Positions 26,493-35,051 of a stretch of DNA of 64,000 bases are shown here, in pieces. The notes beneath the pieces were generated by a model. It made no database searches, was not told the origin of the DNA, and saw only the letters and a list, made by a program, of their open reading frames with translations. The position numbers and the translations under genes are program-made. Location of the stretch: the NCBI GenBank assembly GCA_938041435.1, contig CALISR010000003.1, positions 22,133 through 86,132 on the forward strand, written 5' to 3'. Position 1 is the stretch's first letter. Every line of letters starts with the position of its first letter. This stretch comes from an uncultured Candidatus Saccharibacteria bacterium. Its GTDB lineage: Bacteria > Patescibacteriota > Saccharimonadia > Saccharimonadales > Saccharimonadaceae.

Positions 26493-27173
26493 TTATCCAA
26501 ACGGCTGATGAGCCACCACCGCAGCAATAACCTGCCGGGCACCGGCAGTGCGGAGGCAACGCGAAGCATAGCGAATCGTCGCACCCGTTGTAGAAATATC
26601 ATCGATAAGGCAATAAGTGACCTCTGGTGAGAGTGTGCGGGGGCAAGCGAATGCTTGGCGGGCTTGCCGCTGGCGCTGAGCACGACTACTCCCTAGCTGC
26701 ACACTGTGCTGAGCGCGTGTGAGGGCTGGCTGGCAGGTCAGTCCACGCAGCCGGGCAAAGGCTTGGGCAAGCAACCGGCAGTGGTCATACCCGCGCTGGC
26801 GCTGATGTGCCGGAATGGTTGGGATGGGCACAATGATGGTATCCGCCGGTAGCGGCGGCGTGACGGCGTCGAGCAAGTCTGCAAGGGTGTGCTGAGCCGC
26901 TTGGGCGCGCTCAAACTTGTAGCGGTCGATTAGTCGCTCCAGCGCACCCCTACGCTGCAGGGCACACCACGCGGCCACATAGGGTAGGGAGCAGGTTTGG
27001 CACTGGCCAGATAGAGTAGGTTGGCCGCACTCGAGGCAGCGGTAGAGCGGGTCGCGAATGATGTCATTTTTACAATTATCACAGAGCAGTGTCCCGGTGA
27101 TGTTGCAACCACAACAGGTATGCGGGGCAAGGAGGTTGGCAAGGTAGGTCGGTATTGTGATTTTTACACTCAT
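26493..27173 (-). CDS. comF: ComF-family phosphoribosyltransferase-like protein
   Basis: 226 residues. A zinc-ribbon-like N-terminus carries four Cys pairs or near pairs (about 17-65: CCGC, CDNC, CLECG, CQTC). A type I phosphoribosyltransferase domain follows, with IPTIPAHQRQRGYDH near 116-130 and the PRPP loop LIDDISTTGATI near 187-198. ComF proteins act in DNA uptake during transformation; a salvage role cannot be excluded. The ATG at 27173 is preceded by GGAGAGG and a minus-strand TATAAT at 27190-27195. A longer in-frame reading upstream would run through the divergent heat-shock gene and is rejected. Confidence 0.88.
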   Translation of the reverse strand: MSVKITIPTYLANLLAPHTCCGCNITGTLLCDNCKNDIIRDPLYRCLECGQPTLSGQCQTCSLPYVAAWCALQRRGALERLIDRYKFERAQAAQHTLADLLDAVTPPLPADTIIVPIPTIPAHQRQRGYDHCRLLAQAFARLRGLTCQPALTRAQHSVQLGSSRAQRQRQARQAFACPRTLSPEVTYCLIDDISTTGATIRYASRCLRTAGARQVIAAVVAHQPFG

Positions 27174-27186
27174 GAGGCCTCTCCGG

Positions 27187-27215
27187 TTGATTATACGCCA
27201 TCGATTAGCTATAAT
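27187..27215 (+). promoter_or_regulatory. Promoter of the small heat-shock protein gene, overlapping the comF promoter
   Basis: TTGATT (27187-27192), a 17-bp spacer and TATAAT (27210-27215) on the plus strand. Its -35 overlaps the minus-strand -10 of comF (27190-27195), so the two divergent promoters may compete. Confidence 0.65.
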
Positions 27216-27278
27216 AAATCCAGACTGTTGTCGAAATGGTAATTGTGAATTAGCAAAAGAAAGTATGTGGAGGAAACT

Positions 27279-27803
27279 ATGGCCCGGAGTCAAGATGATG
27301 ATCTTTTGATCGGTGATGAGCTTGCGGCAGCATTTTTGGAAGGTGATGACTCGCTCGCACCAGCTGCGCCAACTCACCAGCCGATGAATCACGCCCAAGC
27401 AAACCCAATGCCTGCCCAGAACCAGCAGAGCCAAGCGTCGCCGTGGGGCGAAGAGCCTGCCCAGAGTGAGGAAGACTACACTGGCCAATTGGCAGTCGAT
27501 GTGTACGAGACCGAGACACAACTGGTGGTGAAGGCCCGCACCGCTGGAGTGAACCGCGAGGAATTGGATGTGAAGATTAACGACGGGCTGTTGACGATCG
27601 TTGGCACGCTGAGTAGCGGTGACGACACCGTAGCCACCAAATGGCACAACCAAGAGTGCTACTGGGGTGAATTTAGCCGCACACTGGAGCTACCCGTAAC
27701 GGTACGTGAGGACGAGACGACTGCTGTGCTGAAGGATGGTGTGCTGACCATCACCTTTGAGAAGGTTAAGCAAGAGCAGGCCAAGAAGATCCCGATCCTC
27801 TAG
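27279..27803 (+). CDS. Small heat-shock protein (HSP20/alpha-crystallin)
   Basis: A 174-residue ATP-independent holdase. The N-terminal 70 residues are disordered and Pro/Gln/Ala-rich. The alpha-crystallin domain covers about 75-165, with the hallmark DGVLTITFEK near the end of the domain (family A-x-x-x-n-GvL). A C-terminal IPIL provides the I-x-I/V contact for oligomerisation. The ATG at 27279 is placed 4 bases after GGAGGA. No CIRCE-type inverted repeat is obvious upstream. Confidence 0.92.
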   Translation: MARSQDDDLLIGDELAAAFLEGDDSLAPAAPTHQPMNHAQANPMPAQNQQSQASPWGEEPAQSEEDYTGQLAVDVYETETQLVVKARTAGVNREELDVKINDGLLTIVGTLSSGDDTVATKWHNQECYWGEFSRTLELPVTVREDETTAVLKDGVLTITFEKVKQEQAKKIPIL

Positions 27804-27831
27804 GGAAGGGAAAACGAGCTTTGAGACGATG

Positions 27832-27856
27832 ACCCCGCTGCTGCGGGGTTGTTTTG
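27832..27856 (+). terminator. Rho-independent terminator
   Basis: A 7-bp GC stem (27832-27838 with 27843-27849) with TGTTTT. It ends the HSP20 gene. Confidence 0.88.
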
Positions 27857-28364
27857 TGCTACAGGAAGTGGGTGATGCGAGCCTTGAGGCCTCTTATAGT
27901 GTCTAGCCTTATACGTTCTCTATTTCGTTTAGTAAAATGTGACTATTGGTAGCAGAAAAGGGTGTTATCCAGTATTAGCGCTGAGAGGCTAGTGTCCTAG
28001 AGAAAGTTTTTGCAATAACTGCAGGAGAAATGGTAGTAAGGATAAGGATAAGGTGCTTGGGCTAGATATAGCTCATGCGAGAGGTGACGAAGGTAGTGGG
28101 GTGTAATGATTTTGTAAAACGGCTCTGTTAGAGTATATAGTTGAACAAGCTAAAGAATACTAGAAACTTCCCAAAACACCTCCTAAATGGTGCGATGGCT
28201 TATTATGAGGTTCCTGAGTGTAAAGTATAGTGAGCGCAGTGTGATGATGATTCCCCAGCCAGGGTGAAATGGAAGAGCATGGCTAGTGCTACGCAAAAAC
28301 AGTCAGTACTAGATGCCATCAGCAATAGACAGACTTTCTTGTGTGTCGTCGAATATATCCTCAG
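27857..28364. other. Intergenic region, no gene seen
   Basis: No ORF is supported. A short tandem repeat (AAGGAT three times, near 28038-28053) is present. There are several possible -10 hexamers but no clear function. Confidence 0.5.
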
Positions 28365-28394
28365 CAAAAAGTACCACCCTGCGAGAGGGTGGTA
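28365..28394 (-). terminator. Terminator of the pilin-like gene 28425-28862
   Basis: A 9-bp stem (28372-28380 with 28386-28394) is followed on the minus strand by CTTTTTG. Confidence 0.88.
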
Positions 28395-28424
28395 TAAGAG
28401 AGCCAATGAAGAAAGGTGGTTGTA

Positions 28425-28862
28425 TTATTGCCCTTGGTTGGCACCGATATTGACGACGACGAAGTTGACGAGCGCGTAGGCGATAATCGCAACAACAAGA
28501 CCAACGATGGCGTACATAATGGTGTTCTTAGCGCCAGTGACGGCATTGGAGTCACCGTTTGACACGGTGTAGCGCACACCGCCGATCACAATCATGATAA
28601 CGGCGACCGCACCAACGATGAAGAGAATCACGTTGACGATTGTTTGGAAAATACCAGTACCATCAGTACAACCTTCTTTTTCGCTACCGAAGAGACAACT
28701 CACTTGGTCACTCCCCTTAGCAGAAGTAACACCTTTTTTGAGGCCAAGACCGTTGTCGGACGCCGCTGCCCCTACGTGTGGTGCTACCAGCCCAGCAACA
28801 CCTGCAGCCAGCACCGGCACAGCGAGGAGTGTAAGCATAGCTTTTTTGATATTGATTTTCAT
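28425..28862 (-). CDS. VirB2/TrbC-type pilin-like membrane protein (T4SS_pilin family)
   Basis: 145 residues: signal peptide near 1-33, a loop with two Cys (SCLFGSEKEGC) that could form a disulfide, then two helices around the family motif GGVRYTVSNGD ... AKNTIMYAIVG. The second ATG (28862) is preferred because AAAGGA lies 7 bases before it; the first ATG is too close to that site. It is separated from the next pilin gene by about 157 bases and has its own terminator, so it may be a separate or differently expressed subunit. Confidence 0.82.
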   Translation of the reverse strand: MKINIKKAMLTLLAVPVLAAGVAGLVAPHVGAAASDNGLGLKKGVTSAKGSDQVSCLFGSEKEGCTDGTGIFQTIVNVILFIVGAVAVIMIVIGGVRYTVSNGDSNAVTGAKNTIMYAIVGLVVAIIAYALVNFVVVNIGANQGQ

Positions 28863-29019
28863 TGTCATGTCCTTTCTATTGGCATTAGTACCATCTTGTA
28901 CTACCTGTACTATCTATATATACCAAAAATTTGCCAAAATGTTAAGAGCTAACGGAGAAAATTACCGAAAAAGAGCCTATTTTATTGCAGAATGCAAGCA
29001 AAGTAAATGATAGTGGTAG

Positions 29020-29478
29020 TTAGACGTAATTATATTGGGCGGTTGGAGTGGATTGACTGCCACCACTACCAAGAAGATTTGAGACAACAAAGTTAACAAT
29101 TGCATAGGCAAGGATAGCCACAACTAAGCCAGCAACTGCATAGAGAATAGTGTTCTTTGCGCTTTGTATACCATTTGAGTCACCATTTGACGTGGTGTAG
29201 CGAATACCACCAACGACGATCATAATGACAGCAATAGCACCAAGCGCATAGAGCATAATGTTAACAATATTCGTGATAGCAGTACCGATATTAAAGTTAT
29301 TAACAGTGCCACCAGCATTATCGATACCTTTTTTTACTTGGTCTTGTGCGCTAACACCTACTGCAAAGGTTTGTGATAGCTGGCTAGTAGACAGAGCACT
29401 AGCAGAAGGGGCGACCATACCAGCAATAACGACAGAGCAGATACCTGTACCAAGAACTAGTTTTTTAATAATGTTCAT
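29020..29478 (-). CDS. VirB2/TrbC-type pilin-like membrane protein (T4SS_pilin family)
   Basis: 152 residues with a signal peptide near 1-28 and two helices flanking GGIRYTTSNGD ... AKNTILYAVAG. It ends in a polar Ser/Gly/Tyr tail. AAAGGAG stands 8 bases before the ATG. It is the last gene of a run of five (31077 to 29020) with gaps of at most 12 bases or small overlaps. Confidence 0.85.
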   Translation of the reverse strand: MNIIKKLVLGTGICSVVIAGMVAPSASALSTSQLSQTFAVGVSAQDQVKKGIDNAGGTVNNFNIGTAITNIVNIMLYALGAIAVIMIVVGGIRYTTSNGDSNGIQSAKNTILYAVAGLVVAILAYAIVNFVVSNLLGSGGSQSTPTAQYNYV

Positions 29479-29490
29479 CTTATATCTCCT

Positions 29491-29922
29491 TTATTTTATT
29501 GATAGATTGTCAGTAACCCAGTTGACAATGGTATACGAAAGAATGGCGATAACGATACCTGCTACTGCGTAGAGAATAGTATTACGAGCAGCTTTGACTG
29601 CTTGTGGGTCTCCACCAGCTAATGTAAAGCGAAAGCCAGCATAGACAATCATGATGACCGAGACACCACCAAGAATCATGAGTGCAGTATTAATACCACT
29701 TTTAATAACTGACTCTGGGTTGGGGATACCAGTGCCACTGGAGGTGACTGACTCACAGCCACTCTCGCCATAGTCACTTGCCTTTTGGCATGCGCTGTCT
29801 TTTTCGAGGCCGCTATTAAGCTCTACTTTTGCGTAGGCAGTTGATGTAATCGCAATGATAGGAAGCAATAAGATAATGCCGATACTAATTGAGCTAATAC
29901 AGCGTGATAAAAAAAACTTCAT
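29491..29922 (-). CDS. VirB2/TrbC-type pilin-like membrane protein (T4SS_pilin family)
   Basis: 143 residues: signal peptide near 1-31, two Cys in the exported loop (near 44 and 56), and helices flanking AGFRFTLAGGD ... ARNTILYAVAG. It overlaps the upstream gene by 4 bases (ATGA) and lies 12 bases before the next, so it is part of the five-gene operon. Confidence 0.83.
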   Translation of the reverse strand: MKFFLSRCISSISIGIILLLPIIAITSTAYAKVELNSGLEKDSACQKASDYGESGCESVTSSGTGIPNPESVIKSGINTALMILGGVSVIMIVYAGFRFTLAGGDPQAVKAARNTILYAVAGIVIAILSYTIVNWVTDNLSIK

Positions 29923-30212
29923 GAGGGGAGTACTCCATTCATAACAGTGTTTGTAATGACAAACGCGAATAACACAATAGCAAGACCGACAATTGCACCT
30001 AGTAATGTGTTTTTTGCACGGGTAACCTGACCCGGGTCATCTTGAGACATGGTGTACATAAAGCCCGCTACAACTATGACGATGACAGCGATAACACCAG
30101 CCCAAAGGTAGGCAGTGTTGAGGAGGTTTTTAACGATGTCGGTGTTTTTTGCAGAACTTTGGTATCCTATCTCGTTTGCATGAATTTCTATAGTCGAGAG
30201 AAAGCGCCACAT
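29919..30212 (-). CDS. Short VirB2/TrbC-type pilin-like membrane protein without signal peptide
   Basis: 97 residues, the shortest member. It lacks the N-terminal signal peptide seen in the others and keeps two helices around AGFMYTMSQDD ... AKNTLLGAIVG. It overlaps both neighbours by one to four bases. It could be an inner-membrane partner (VirB3-like in size) rather than an exported pilin; that is speculative. Confidence 0.78.
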   Translation of the reverse strand: MWRFLSTIEIHANEIGYQSSAKNTDIVKNLLNTAYLWAGVIAVIVIVVAGFMYTMSQDDPGQVTRAKNTLLGAIVGLAIVLFAFVITNTVMNGVLPS

Positions 30213-30622
30213 TATAGGACCCCCGCTATTGTATTAACAACCATCGCTGCCGTTATTGCAATGACAAGGCCAATAAGAGCATCTCGAACTGTATTTTTGG
30301 CGCGAGCCATCGCATCGGGGCTGCCAGTGCTGACCATATACATGTAGCCACCCTTGATAATAAATCCAATAGCAACATATGCAACAACGACCATTGCCGC
30401 CTGGAGAACGTTAAGAGCAATCGTTAGTAGGATAGTTTGCGTTTCTAAATCACTCCGAATTGTTTTACAATCATCTTGTTTTTGTAACCCACGATACCAT
30501 GCGGGCATACCAAGGAAATTTGGTGGTGAGCAGGGTGCATCAGCATAAACAGGTGTAGCTGGTGTCAGAATAGAAAGGACAGCAATGACACTAATACCAT
30601 ATACGAGTAAACGACGAATCAT
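30212..30622 (-). CDS. VirB2/TrbC-type pilin-like membrane protein (T4SS_pilin family)
   Basis: 136 residues: signal peptide near 1-27 (VYADA), an exported loop with two Cys, and helices flanking GGYMYMVSTGS ... AKNTVRDALIG. It overlaps the upstream gene by 4 bases and the downstream gene by one, so translation is coupled through the operon. Confidence 0.8.
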   Translation of the reverse strand: MIRRLLVYGISVIAVLSILTPATPVYADAPCSPPNFLGMPAWYRGLQKQDDCKTIRSDLETQTILLTIALNVLQAAMVVVAYVAIGFIIKGGYMYMVSTGSPDAMARAKNTVRDALIGLVIAITAAMVVNTIAGVL

Positions 30623-31077
30623 TTGATGATACCTCCCGGCACAAGGAAGTTGAGCGCAATACTCATAACAGCATAAGCAAGCACACCAACAACGACATTT
30701 GTTATGATCGTCTTTGCCTTAGCGGTCTTATTCGCATCACCGCTGGCTGTTGAATAAAGAATACCAGCATAAATAAGTGTGCCAACTGCTGCAATACCAA
30801 CGCCAATATTGAGGATGCGAAGAATAGCGATGAGTAAATTTGCAATGTTCATCTCACCTGCGCCGTCGTTGTCTGCTGTGTTGCAGCTCACGTTGTGAAA
30901 TTTCAGTACACCACAACCATTATCGCCAGTTTGACACTCTGCTTTGTTTTTGTTAGCCTCAACAGTACAATCAACCTTATTATTGTCTGTCGCCATTACT
31001 CTTGCTGGCACGGCAACACCGCCAGCAAAAATTGCCAGCATTGCACCGAAGCCCAAGATCAATCGCTTATATTTCAT
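30619..31077 (-). CDS. VirB2/TrbC-type pilin-like membrane protein with Cys-rich exported loop
   Basis: 152 residues, first gene of the operon. A signal peptide near 1-29 is followed by an exported loop with four Cys (DCTVE, ECQTG, GCGVL, SCNTA), and two helices flank AGILYSTASGD ... AKTIITNVVVG. The ATG at 31077 is preferred over an upstream in-frame codon, since the protein then begins with a standard signal peptide. AGGAATAG precedes it. The promoter should lie in the divergent region before the VirB6-like gene. Confidence 0.8.
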   Translation of the reverse strand: MKYKRLILGFGAMLAIFAGGVAVPARVMATDNNKVDCTVEANKNKAECQTGDNGCGVLKFHNVSCNTADNDGAGEMNIANLLIAILRILNIGVGIAAVGTLIYAGILYSTASGDANKTAKAKTIITNVVVGVLAYAVMSIALNFLVPGGIIK

Positions 31078-31224
31078 GATACTATTCCTACGCTGTAGTG
31101 TATACGATATGAGCGGTGTTGTAAAGACTGGGGTGGGGTGCGAACAGAGTAGGAGTGAAGGGTTGTATATTGACATTGTTATAATGGTGTATAAAATTTG
31201 AGTTGCTAGATCTATCGGGCGATT

Positions 31225-31255
31225 TCCTCCCTGTTATGTTACTCAGGAGGAGGTG
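31225..31255 (+). promoter_or_regulatory. Hairpin that could hide a Shine-Dalgarno
   Basis: TCCTCC (31225-31230) is complementary to GGAGGA (31246-31251), which is the Shine-Dalgarno of the small ORF at 31256. The loop is about 15 bases. Folding would block ribosome access. Confidence 0.5.
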
Positions 31256-31402
31256 ATGAATTGTGGATGGTTATTGTGGCTCAACACTGGGGATATGGCC
31301 TTAGGCAATGGTAGCCCGTGTAACAGCTTAGAGGGCTGCGCGCTATACAAGGTTTTGATATGCAGGCAGCAAAAACTTGACCACTGTGCGATATTATGCT
31401 AA
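31256..31402 (+). CDS. Cys-rich 48-residue small ORF upstream of the VirB6-like gene
   Basis: The small ORF begins at an ATG with AGGAGG at ideal spacing (5 bases) and runs 48 codons to TAA. It encodes six Cys and several aromatic residues in the first third. It ends 13 bases before the proposed ATG of the VirB6-like gene, which has no Shine-Dalgarno of its own, so it may be a leader peptide that couples translation. It overlaps an alternative TTG start of the big gene. It is too short to judge by composition alone. Confidence 0.45.
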   Translation: MNCGWLLWLNTGDMALGNGSPCNSLEGCALYKVLICRQQKLDHCAILC

Positions 31403-31415
31403 TGTCGAACAAGAC

Positions 31416-34397
31416 ATGAACAGAGCGTGGCGAGTGGTTGCGCGGGCGAGGGGTTGTCTGCGGCAATATACGGGGTGGCTGGCACTACTAGTGACGGTGC
31501 TGTTCGGGCTCGCGCTCGCTACTCCTACGCCAGTGTATGCTGCCGAGACGGCGCAGCGCCAGGGTGAGAACCTTGTCTTTCGCCATAATACTTTCAAACC
31601 GCACCGGGCCAGCGACAAAGATCTAACCGCTCGTGGCTTACCTGCTGGTGTGCACTTCTATGAGTATGAGCCGACGACCAACCGGCGCCAGACCATCATC
31701 TTCCCGGCTGGTAGCGACCCACTACGTGCCAAGGAGGCGACGTATGTGGAATATATCTTTGTTGAGCCAGATACGTACAACAAGATGGATGATGCCATCG
31801 CTATCTCTGTCTCGGGGCAGCAGGAGGCCGCGCCACAAAACAATGGTGGCCAAAACAACCAAAATAATCAAAATAACGGTGGTCAAGCTGGGCAAAACGC
31901 TGGTAATAATCAGAACAACGCCAACGGCCAAGATGGTGGAAATAACGGCCAAGCGGCAAATAATAACAATAACAACAATAACAACCAGCCTCAAGACAAA
32001 CCCGCCGAGCAAGCAGATAAAGACGATGGCGCGACGACCAGTTGTAGTGGCACAGCGCTGGGTAGTATTGGCTGGATTGTCTGCCCAGTGAGCAACTTCA
32101 TGGCGTGGATTACCGACCAGCTCTACCAGCAGGTGGCGCAGTACTTGGCGGTGCAGCCACTCCAGTCTGGTAGTGATGGCACACTCTTTCGCTTTTGGGC
32201 GATCATGCGTGACTTGGCCAACATCGCCTTTATCATCGTCTCGCTCATCGTAATTTATTCGCAAGTTACCAGTGTTGGTATTAGTAATTATGGCATCAAG
32301 AAGATGTTTCCGCGCCTTGTCGTGTCAATTATCGTCGTTAATATGTCGTTTTGGCTATGTGCGGCAGCGATTGATATTTCGAACATACTGGGTTTTCAGC
32401 TACAGCAGCTGTTTGTCAATATTGCCTCAACGGTTAATGGGGCGGATTATAATACGCTTAATAAAATCACGTGGCCTAATATCATGAGTGCTCTGCTGAC
32501 GGGTAGTGCTGGTGCAGTGGGTGCGGTGGTGGGAGTGAGTGCATTGGTGGGCGCGACTGATGGGGCACTGGCGATGGCTATTCCGCTGCTGGTGGGTGTC
32601 CTGCTGGCGGTCATCATCGCTGCGGTGATTATTGCGGCGCGTCAGGCGCTCATCACTATTCTTGTTATCATCTCGCCCTTTGCTTTCTTGTTGCATGTAT
32701 TACCTAGTACAGAAAAGTATTTTGATAAGTGGAAGGATCTCTTTATGACGATGATGCTGATGTTTCCGCTGATGTCGATATTATTTGGTGGATCGCGCCT
32801 GGCAGGAGTGGCTATCCTGACGAATGGCAAGGATGCGAATAATCTCAATCTTATCATCCTTGGCTTGGCAGTGCAGGTGGTGCCACTGGTGCTGACGCCC
32901 TTTGTGGTGCGGATGAGCGGCTCGTTGCTAGGGCGACTGGGCGCGATTATGAATGATCCGCGGCGTGGTATTGTTGACCGGACGCGGGCCTGGGCACAGC
33001 AGCGGGCAGACCTGCGCAAGTCGCGCGTGCTTGCTGGCGATGCGCAGCGCAACTGGCTGGGCAATGCAGCGCGGCGGCGGGCCCTGAAGAAGCGCGCTAT
33101 TCAGCAGCGAACCGATGCTTATACGAAGCGCTTTGAAACAATGGCCGACTTATCGGCGGTGGGGCGGAGCAATGATGAGTACAACCGCTACACCGACCTG
33201 CGTGGCAAGGAGGGAGCAGCGCGGCGCGACCGAGCCTGGAACGCACGTCTCTTGCAGGATGATGAACTGAAGCAGCGAGCGCTCAATACCCAGCTCACCT
33301 CTGATGAAGCCAAGAATGCCGCCCATAAGCTGGATACACTCTACGATGAGCTGAAGCTTGGCGGTGAGGTACCAGCTGGCTTGAGCCATGGTCTGGGGCG
33401 GCGCGCTTATGCAGCGGCCGAAGTGGGTGCGCTAACGGAGATCCGCAGTGCGATGGCGCAGCGCGAAGTACGGGCGAAGATCGACCGTGAGCTCCTCGCC
33501 GATGGGGCAGTGGCCAATGCCGATGGTGTGGTGCTGCGTGATGGCGATGGCATTGCCTTGCGTCGCCGGATGGTCGATGGCCAGACGCTACAAGACTACG
33601 CCACGGGGGTAGGGCATAAGAACTTGATGGTAGCCGGCCAGACGGCGCGGCTGCGCAAGGAGTTTGGTGAGCATGTTGCGGCCGAAGACCAGCTGATGCG
33701 CCACTTCAAGCTCAACAGCAACCAATGGCAAGCTATGGCTGCCACTGGCGATACTGCCATCACCCTCACCGATGCCAGTGGCAACCAGCACACCTTCCGG
33801 GCAGATAATGAGTACGTCAAGGAGGCGGCTATCGAGCACCAATTCCGCGCTGGCTCGGCTGGCCAAAAGCGTGAGATTATCCGCGAAACTGGCCGCGAGA
33901 TCGAATACGTGGCAGACGATGGCACGGTGCAGGTGCGTCAGGGGTACAACTACGATGCTCGCGCGACTGTCTCGGCTGAGGCGGTGGCCTCTGGGGTGGC
34001 GGGTGCGGTGCCATTTGTTAATGACGCGACGTACGATGCAATCTTGCGCGGCGAATACAACGGTGCGGCTGCCGAGAAGATGCACTCGCTACGCCAAGTC
34101 TTTGAGGGGCGGCTCAAGGCAGAGAACTTCGCGGGGGCAAATGATGGCGCGCTAGAGCTGATCTATAGCATCCCCGACTTGCCCGACTACCAGCAAATCA
34201 AAGACTCGTACCTCCGCACCCTCTCGCCCGAGAAGCGGGCTGCCATTGAGCCGACCTTCGACCAAGCCTATGCTGAGCGCCACCAAGCTCTTCGCCACGA
34301 CGCCTACCGCATCCTCAACACCCCAGAGCTCCGCCGCAACACCAACGCCGCCAACCGCGCTGTGTATGAGCGGTATGCAGAGCGGCCACAGGGTTAG
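31416..34397 (+). CDS. VirB6/TrbL-like polytopic membrane protein with Asn/Gln-rich linker and long cytoplasmic domain
   Basis: 993 residues from the ATG at 31416; an in-frame TTG lies at 31377. There is a signal peptide to about residue 43 and an exported domain to about 135. An Asn/Gln/Gly low-complexity linker covers about 140-190, then come six to eight transmembrane helices (about 225-510) with the layout of VirB6/TrbL channel components. A charged, helical C-terminal domain of about 470 residues follows. Such proteins form the inner-membrane part of type IV secretion systems. It lies divergent from the five-gene pilin operon, which supports a shared machine. No VirB4 or coupling ATPase is in the window. 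Confidence 0.8.
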   Translation: MNRAWRVVARARGCLRQYTGWLALLVTVLFGLALATPTPVYAAETAQRQGENLVFRHNTFKPHRASDKDLTARGLPAGVHFYEYEPTTNRRQTIIFPAGSDPLRAKEATYVEYIFVEPDTYNKMDDAIAISVSGQQEAAPQNNGGQNNQNNQNNGGQAGQNAGNNQNNANGQDGGNNGQAANNNNNNNNNQPQDKPAEQADKDDGATTSCSGTALGSIGWIVCPVSNFMAWITDQLYQQVAQYLAVQPLQSGSDGTLFRFWAIMRDLANIAFIIVSLIVIYSQVTSVGISNYGIKKMFPRLVVSIIVVNMSFWLCAAAIDISNILGFQLQQLFVNIASTVNGADYNTLNKITWPNIMSALLTGSAGAVGAVVGVSALVGATDGALAMAIPLLVGVLLAVIIAAVIIAARQALITILVIISPFAFLLHVLPSTEKYFDKWKDLFMTMMLMFPLMSILFGGSRLAGVAILTNGKDANNLNLIILGLAVQVVPLVLTPFVVRMSGSLLGRLGAIMNDPRRGIVDRTRAWAQQRADLRKSRVLAGDAQRNWLGNAARRRALKKRAIQQRTDAYTKRFETMADLSAVGRSNDEYNRYTDLRGKEGAARRDRAWNARLLQDDELKQRALNTQLTSDEAKNAAHKLDTLYDELKLGGEVPAGLSHGLGRRAYAAAEVGALTEIRSAMAQREVRAKIDRELLADGAVANADGVVLRDGDGIALRRRMVDGQTLQDYATGVGHKNLMVAGQTARLRKEFGEHVAAEDQLMRHFKLNSNQWQAMAATGDTAITLTDASGNQHTFRADNEYVKEAAIEHQFRAGSAGQKREIIRETGREIEYVADDGTVQVRQGYNYDARATVSAEAVASGVAGAVPFVNDATYDAILRGEYNGAAAEKMHSLRQVFEGRLKAENFAGANDGALELIYSIPDLPDYQQIKDSYLRTLSPEKRAAIEPTFDQAYAERHQALRHDAYRILNTPELRRNTNAANRAVYERYAERPQG

Positions 34398-34401
34398 AAT
34401 A

Positions 34402-34431
34402 TATAAAACACTCCGCAGAGTATACGGAGTG
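34402..34431 (-). terminator. Terminator of the lipoprotein gene
   Basis: A 7-bp stem (34409-34415 with 34425-34431) is followed on the minus strand by TTTTATAT. It may also stall the converging VirB6-like transcript. Confidence 0.75.
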
Positions 34432-34456
34432 CTTGGCTTGTGGTGATCTAATGAGG

Positions 34457-34876
34457 CTATTTGTGTGTTGGCAGTGGCGTTGGGATTGCCGTGGCTAGGT
34501 CGGTGGCAGTGGCCTCTGGGCTCGGAGTGCCCGCGATGTTCTCTGGCGTTTTACCGGTACACTGGGGGTCGTTGGGGGAGACTGCAATATTACCACCACG
34601 GCCTCCACTCCTGTAGACAAGATTTGGACCGTCACATCGCTTGCCAGGACTGTCGAGCTCAACGCCAAATCCATCATCCCACACCTGTGTCCACTCTTCG
34701 CTGTTAGCAGTAGCAGGTGCTGAGCTCTCGCTGTTTGAGCAGCCAGTTACGCTAAGTATGGCGACAGGTACCAATGCTATCACAGCCGCTCCTTTTTTGG
34801 CGGCTCGCAATACCGCGCTAGGTGCGGTTTCATCTTCGTGGGTGGGGGCAGTAGCTAAGAAGTGTTCTCGTGTCAT
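34457..34876 (-). CDS. Small lipoprotein of unknown function
   Basis: 139 residues. A long N-terminal region (27 residues) precedes a hydrophobic core ending in the lipobox SVTGC with Cys46, followed by Ser/Asn/Ala. The mature part holds two further Cys that may pair, and it ends in a Pro/Thr-rich tail. The ATG at 34876 is chosen for AAAGGT 6 bases upstream. The function is not recognised. Confidence 0.72.
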   Translation of the reverse strand: MTREHFLATAPTHEDETAPSAVLRAAKKGAAVIALVPVAILSVTGCSNSESSAPATANSEEWTQVWDDGFGVELDSPGKRCDGPNLVYRSGGRGGNIAVSPNDPQCTGKTPENIAGTPSPEATATDLATAIPTPLPTHK

Positions 34877-34960
34877 GGTTTGACCTTTCTTGTGTATCAT
34901 ATATAGGCACTGTTAATAGTAGAAAGAATACACTATTTTGTCAAGGGAGTAAAATTGAAC

Positions 34961-34988
34961 CCAAAACCCACCGACCAAGCGGTGGGTT
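34961..34988 (-). terminator. Terminator of the NatA/NatB-type operon
   Basis: A 9-bp stem (34965-34973 with 34980-34988) is followed on the minus strand by a short T run. Confidence 0.75.
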
Positions 34989-35051
34989 ATGAGGCACGAA
35001 ACAGAGGTGATGTGCTGGTTTCTCGCCATAGTGGGTTATGGGTAGTAGCTG

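Noticed and set aside
27174..27653. N-terminal extension of the ComF reading frame
   Set aside because: It runs antisense through the well-supported HSP20 gene. The Cys-rich family N-terminus begins at the ATG at 27173, with a Shine-Dalgarno and a -10 before it.
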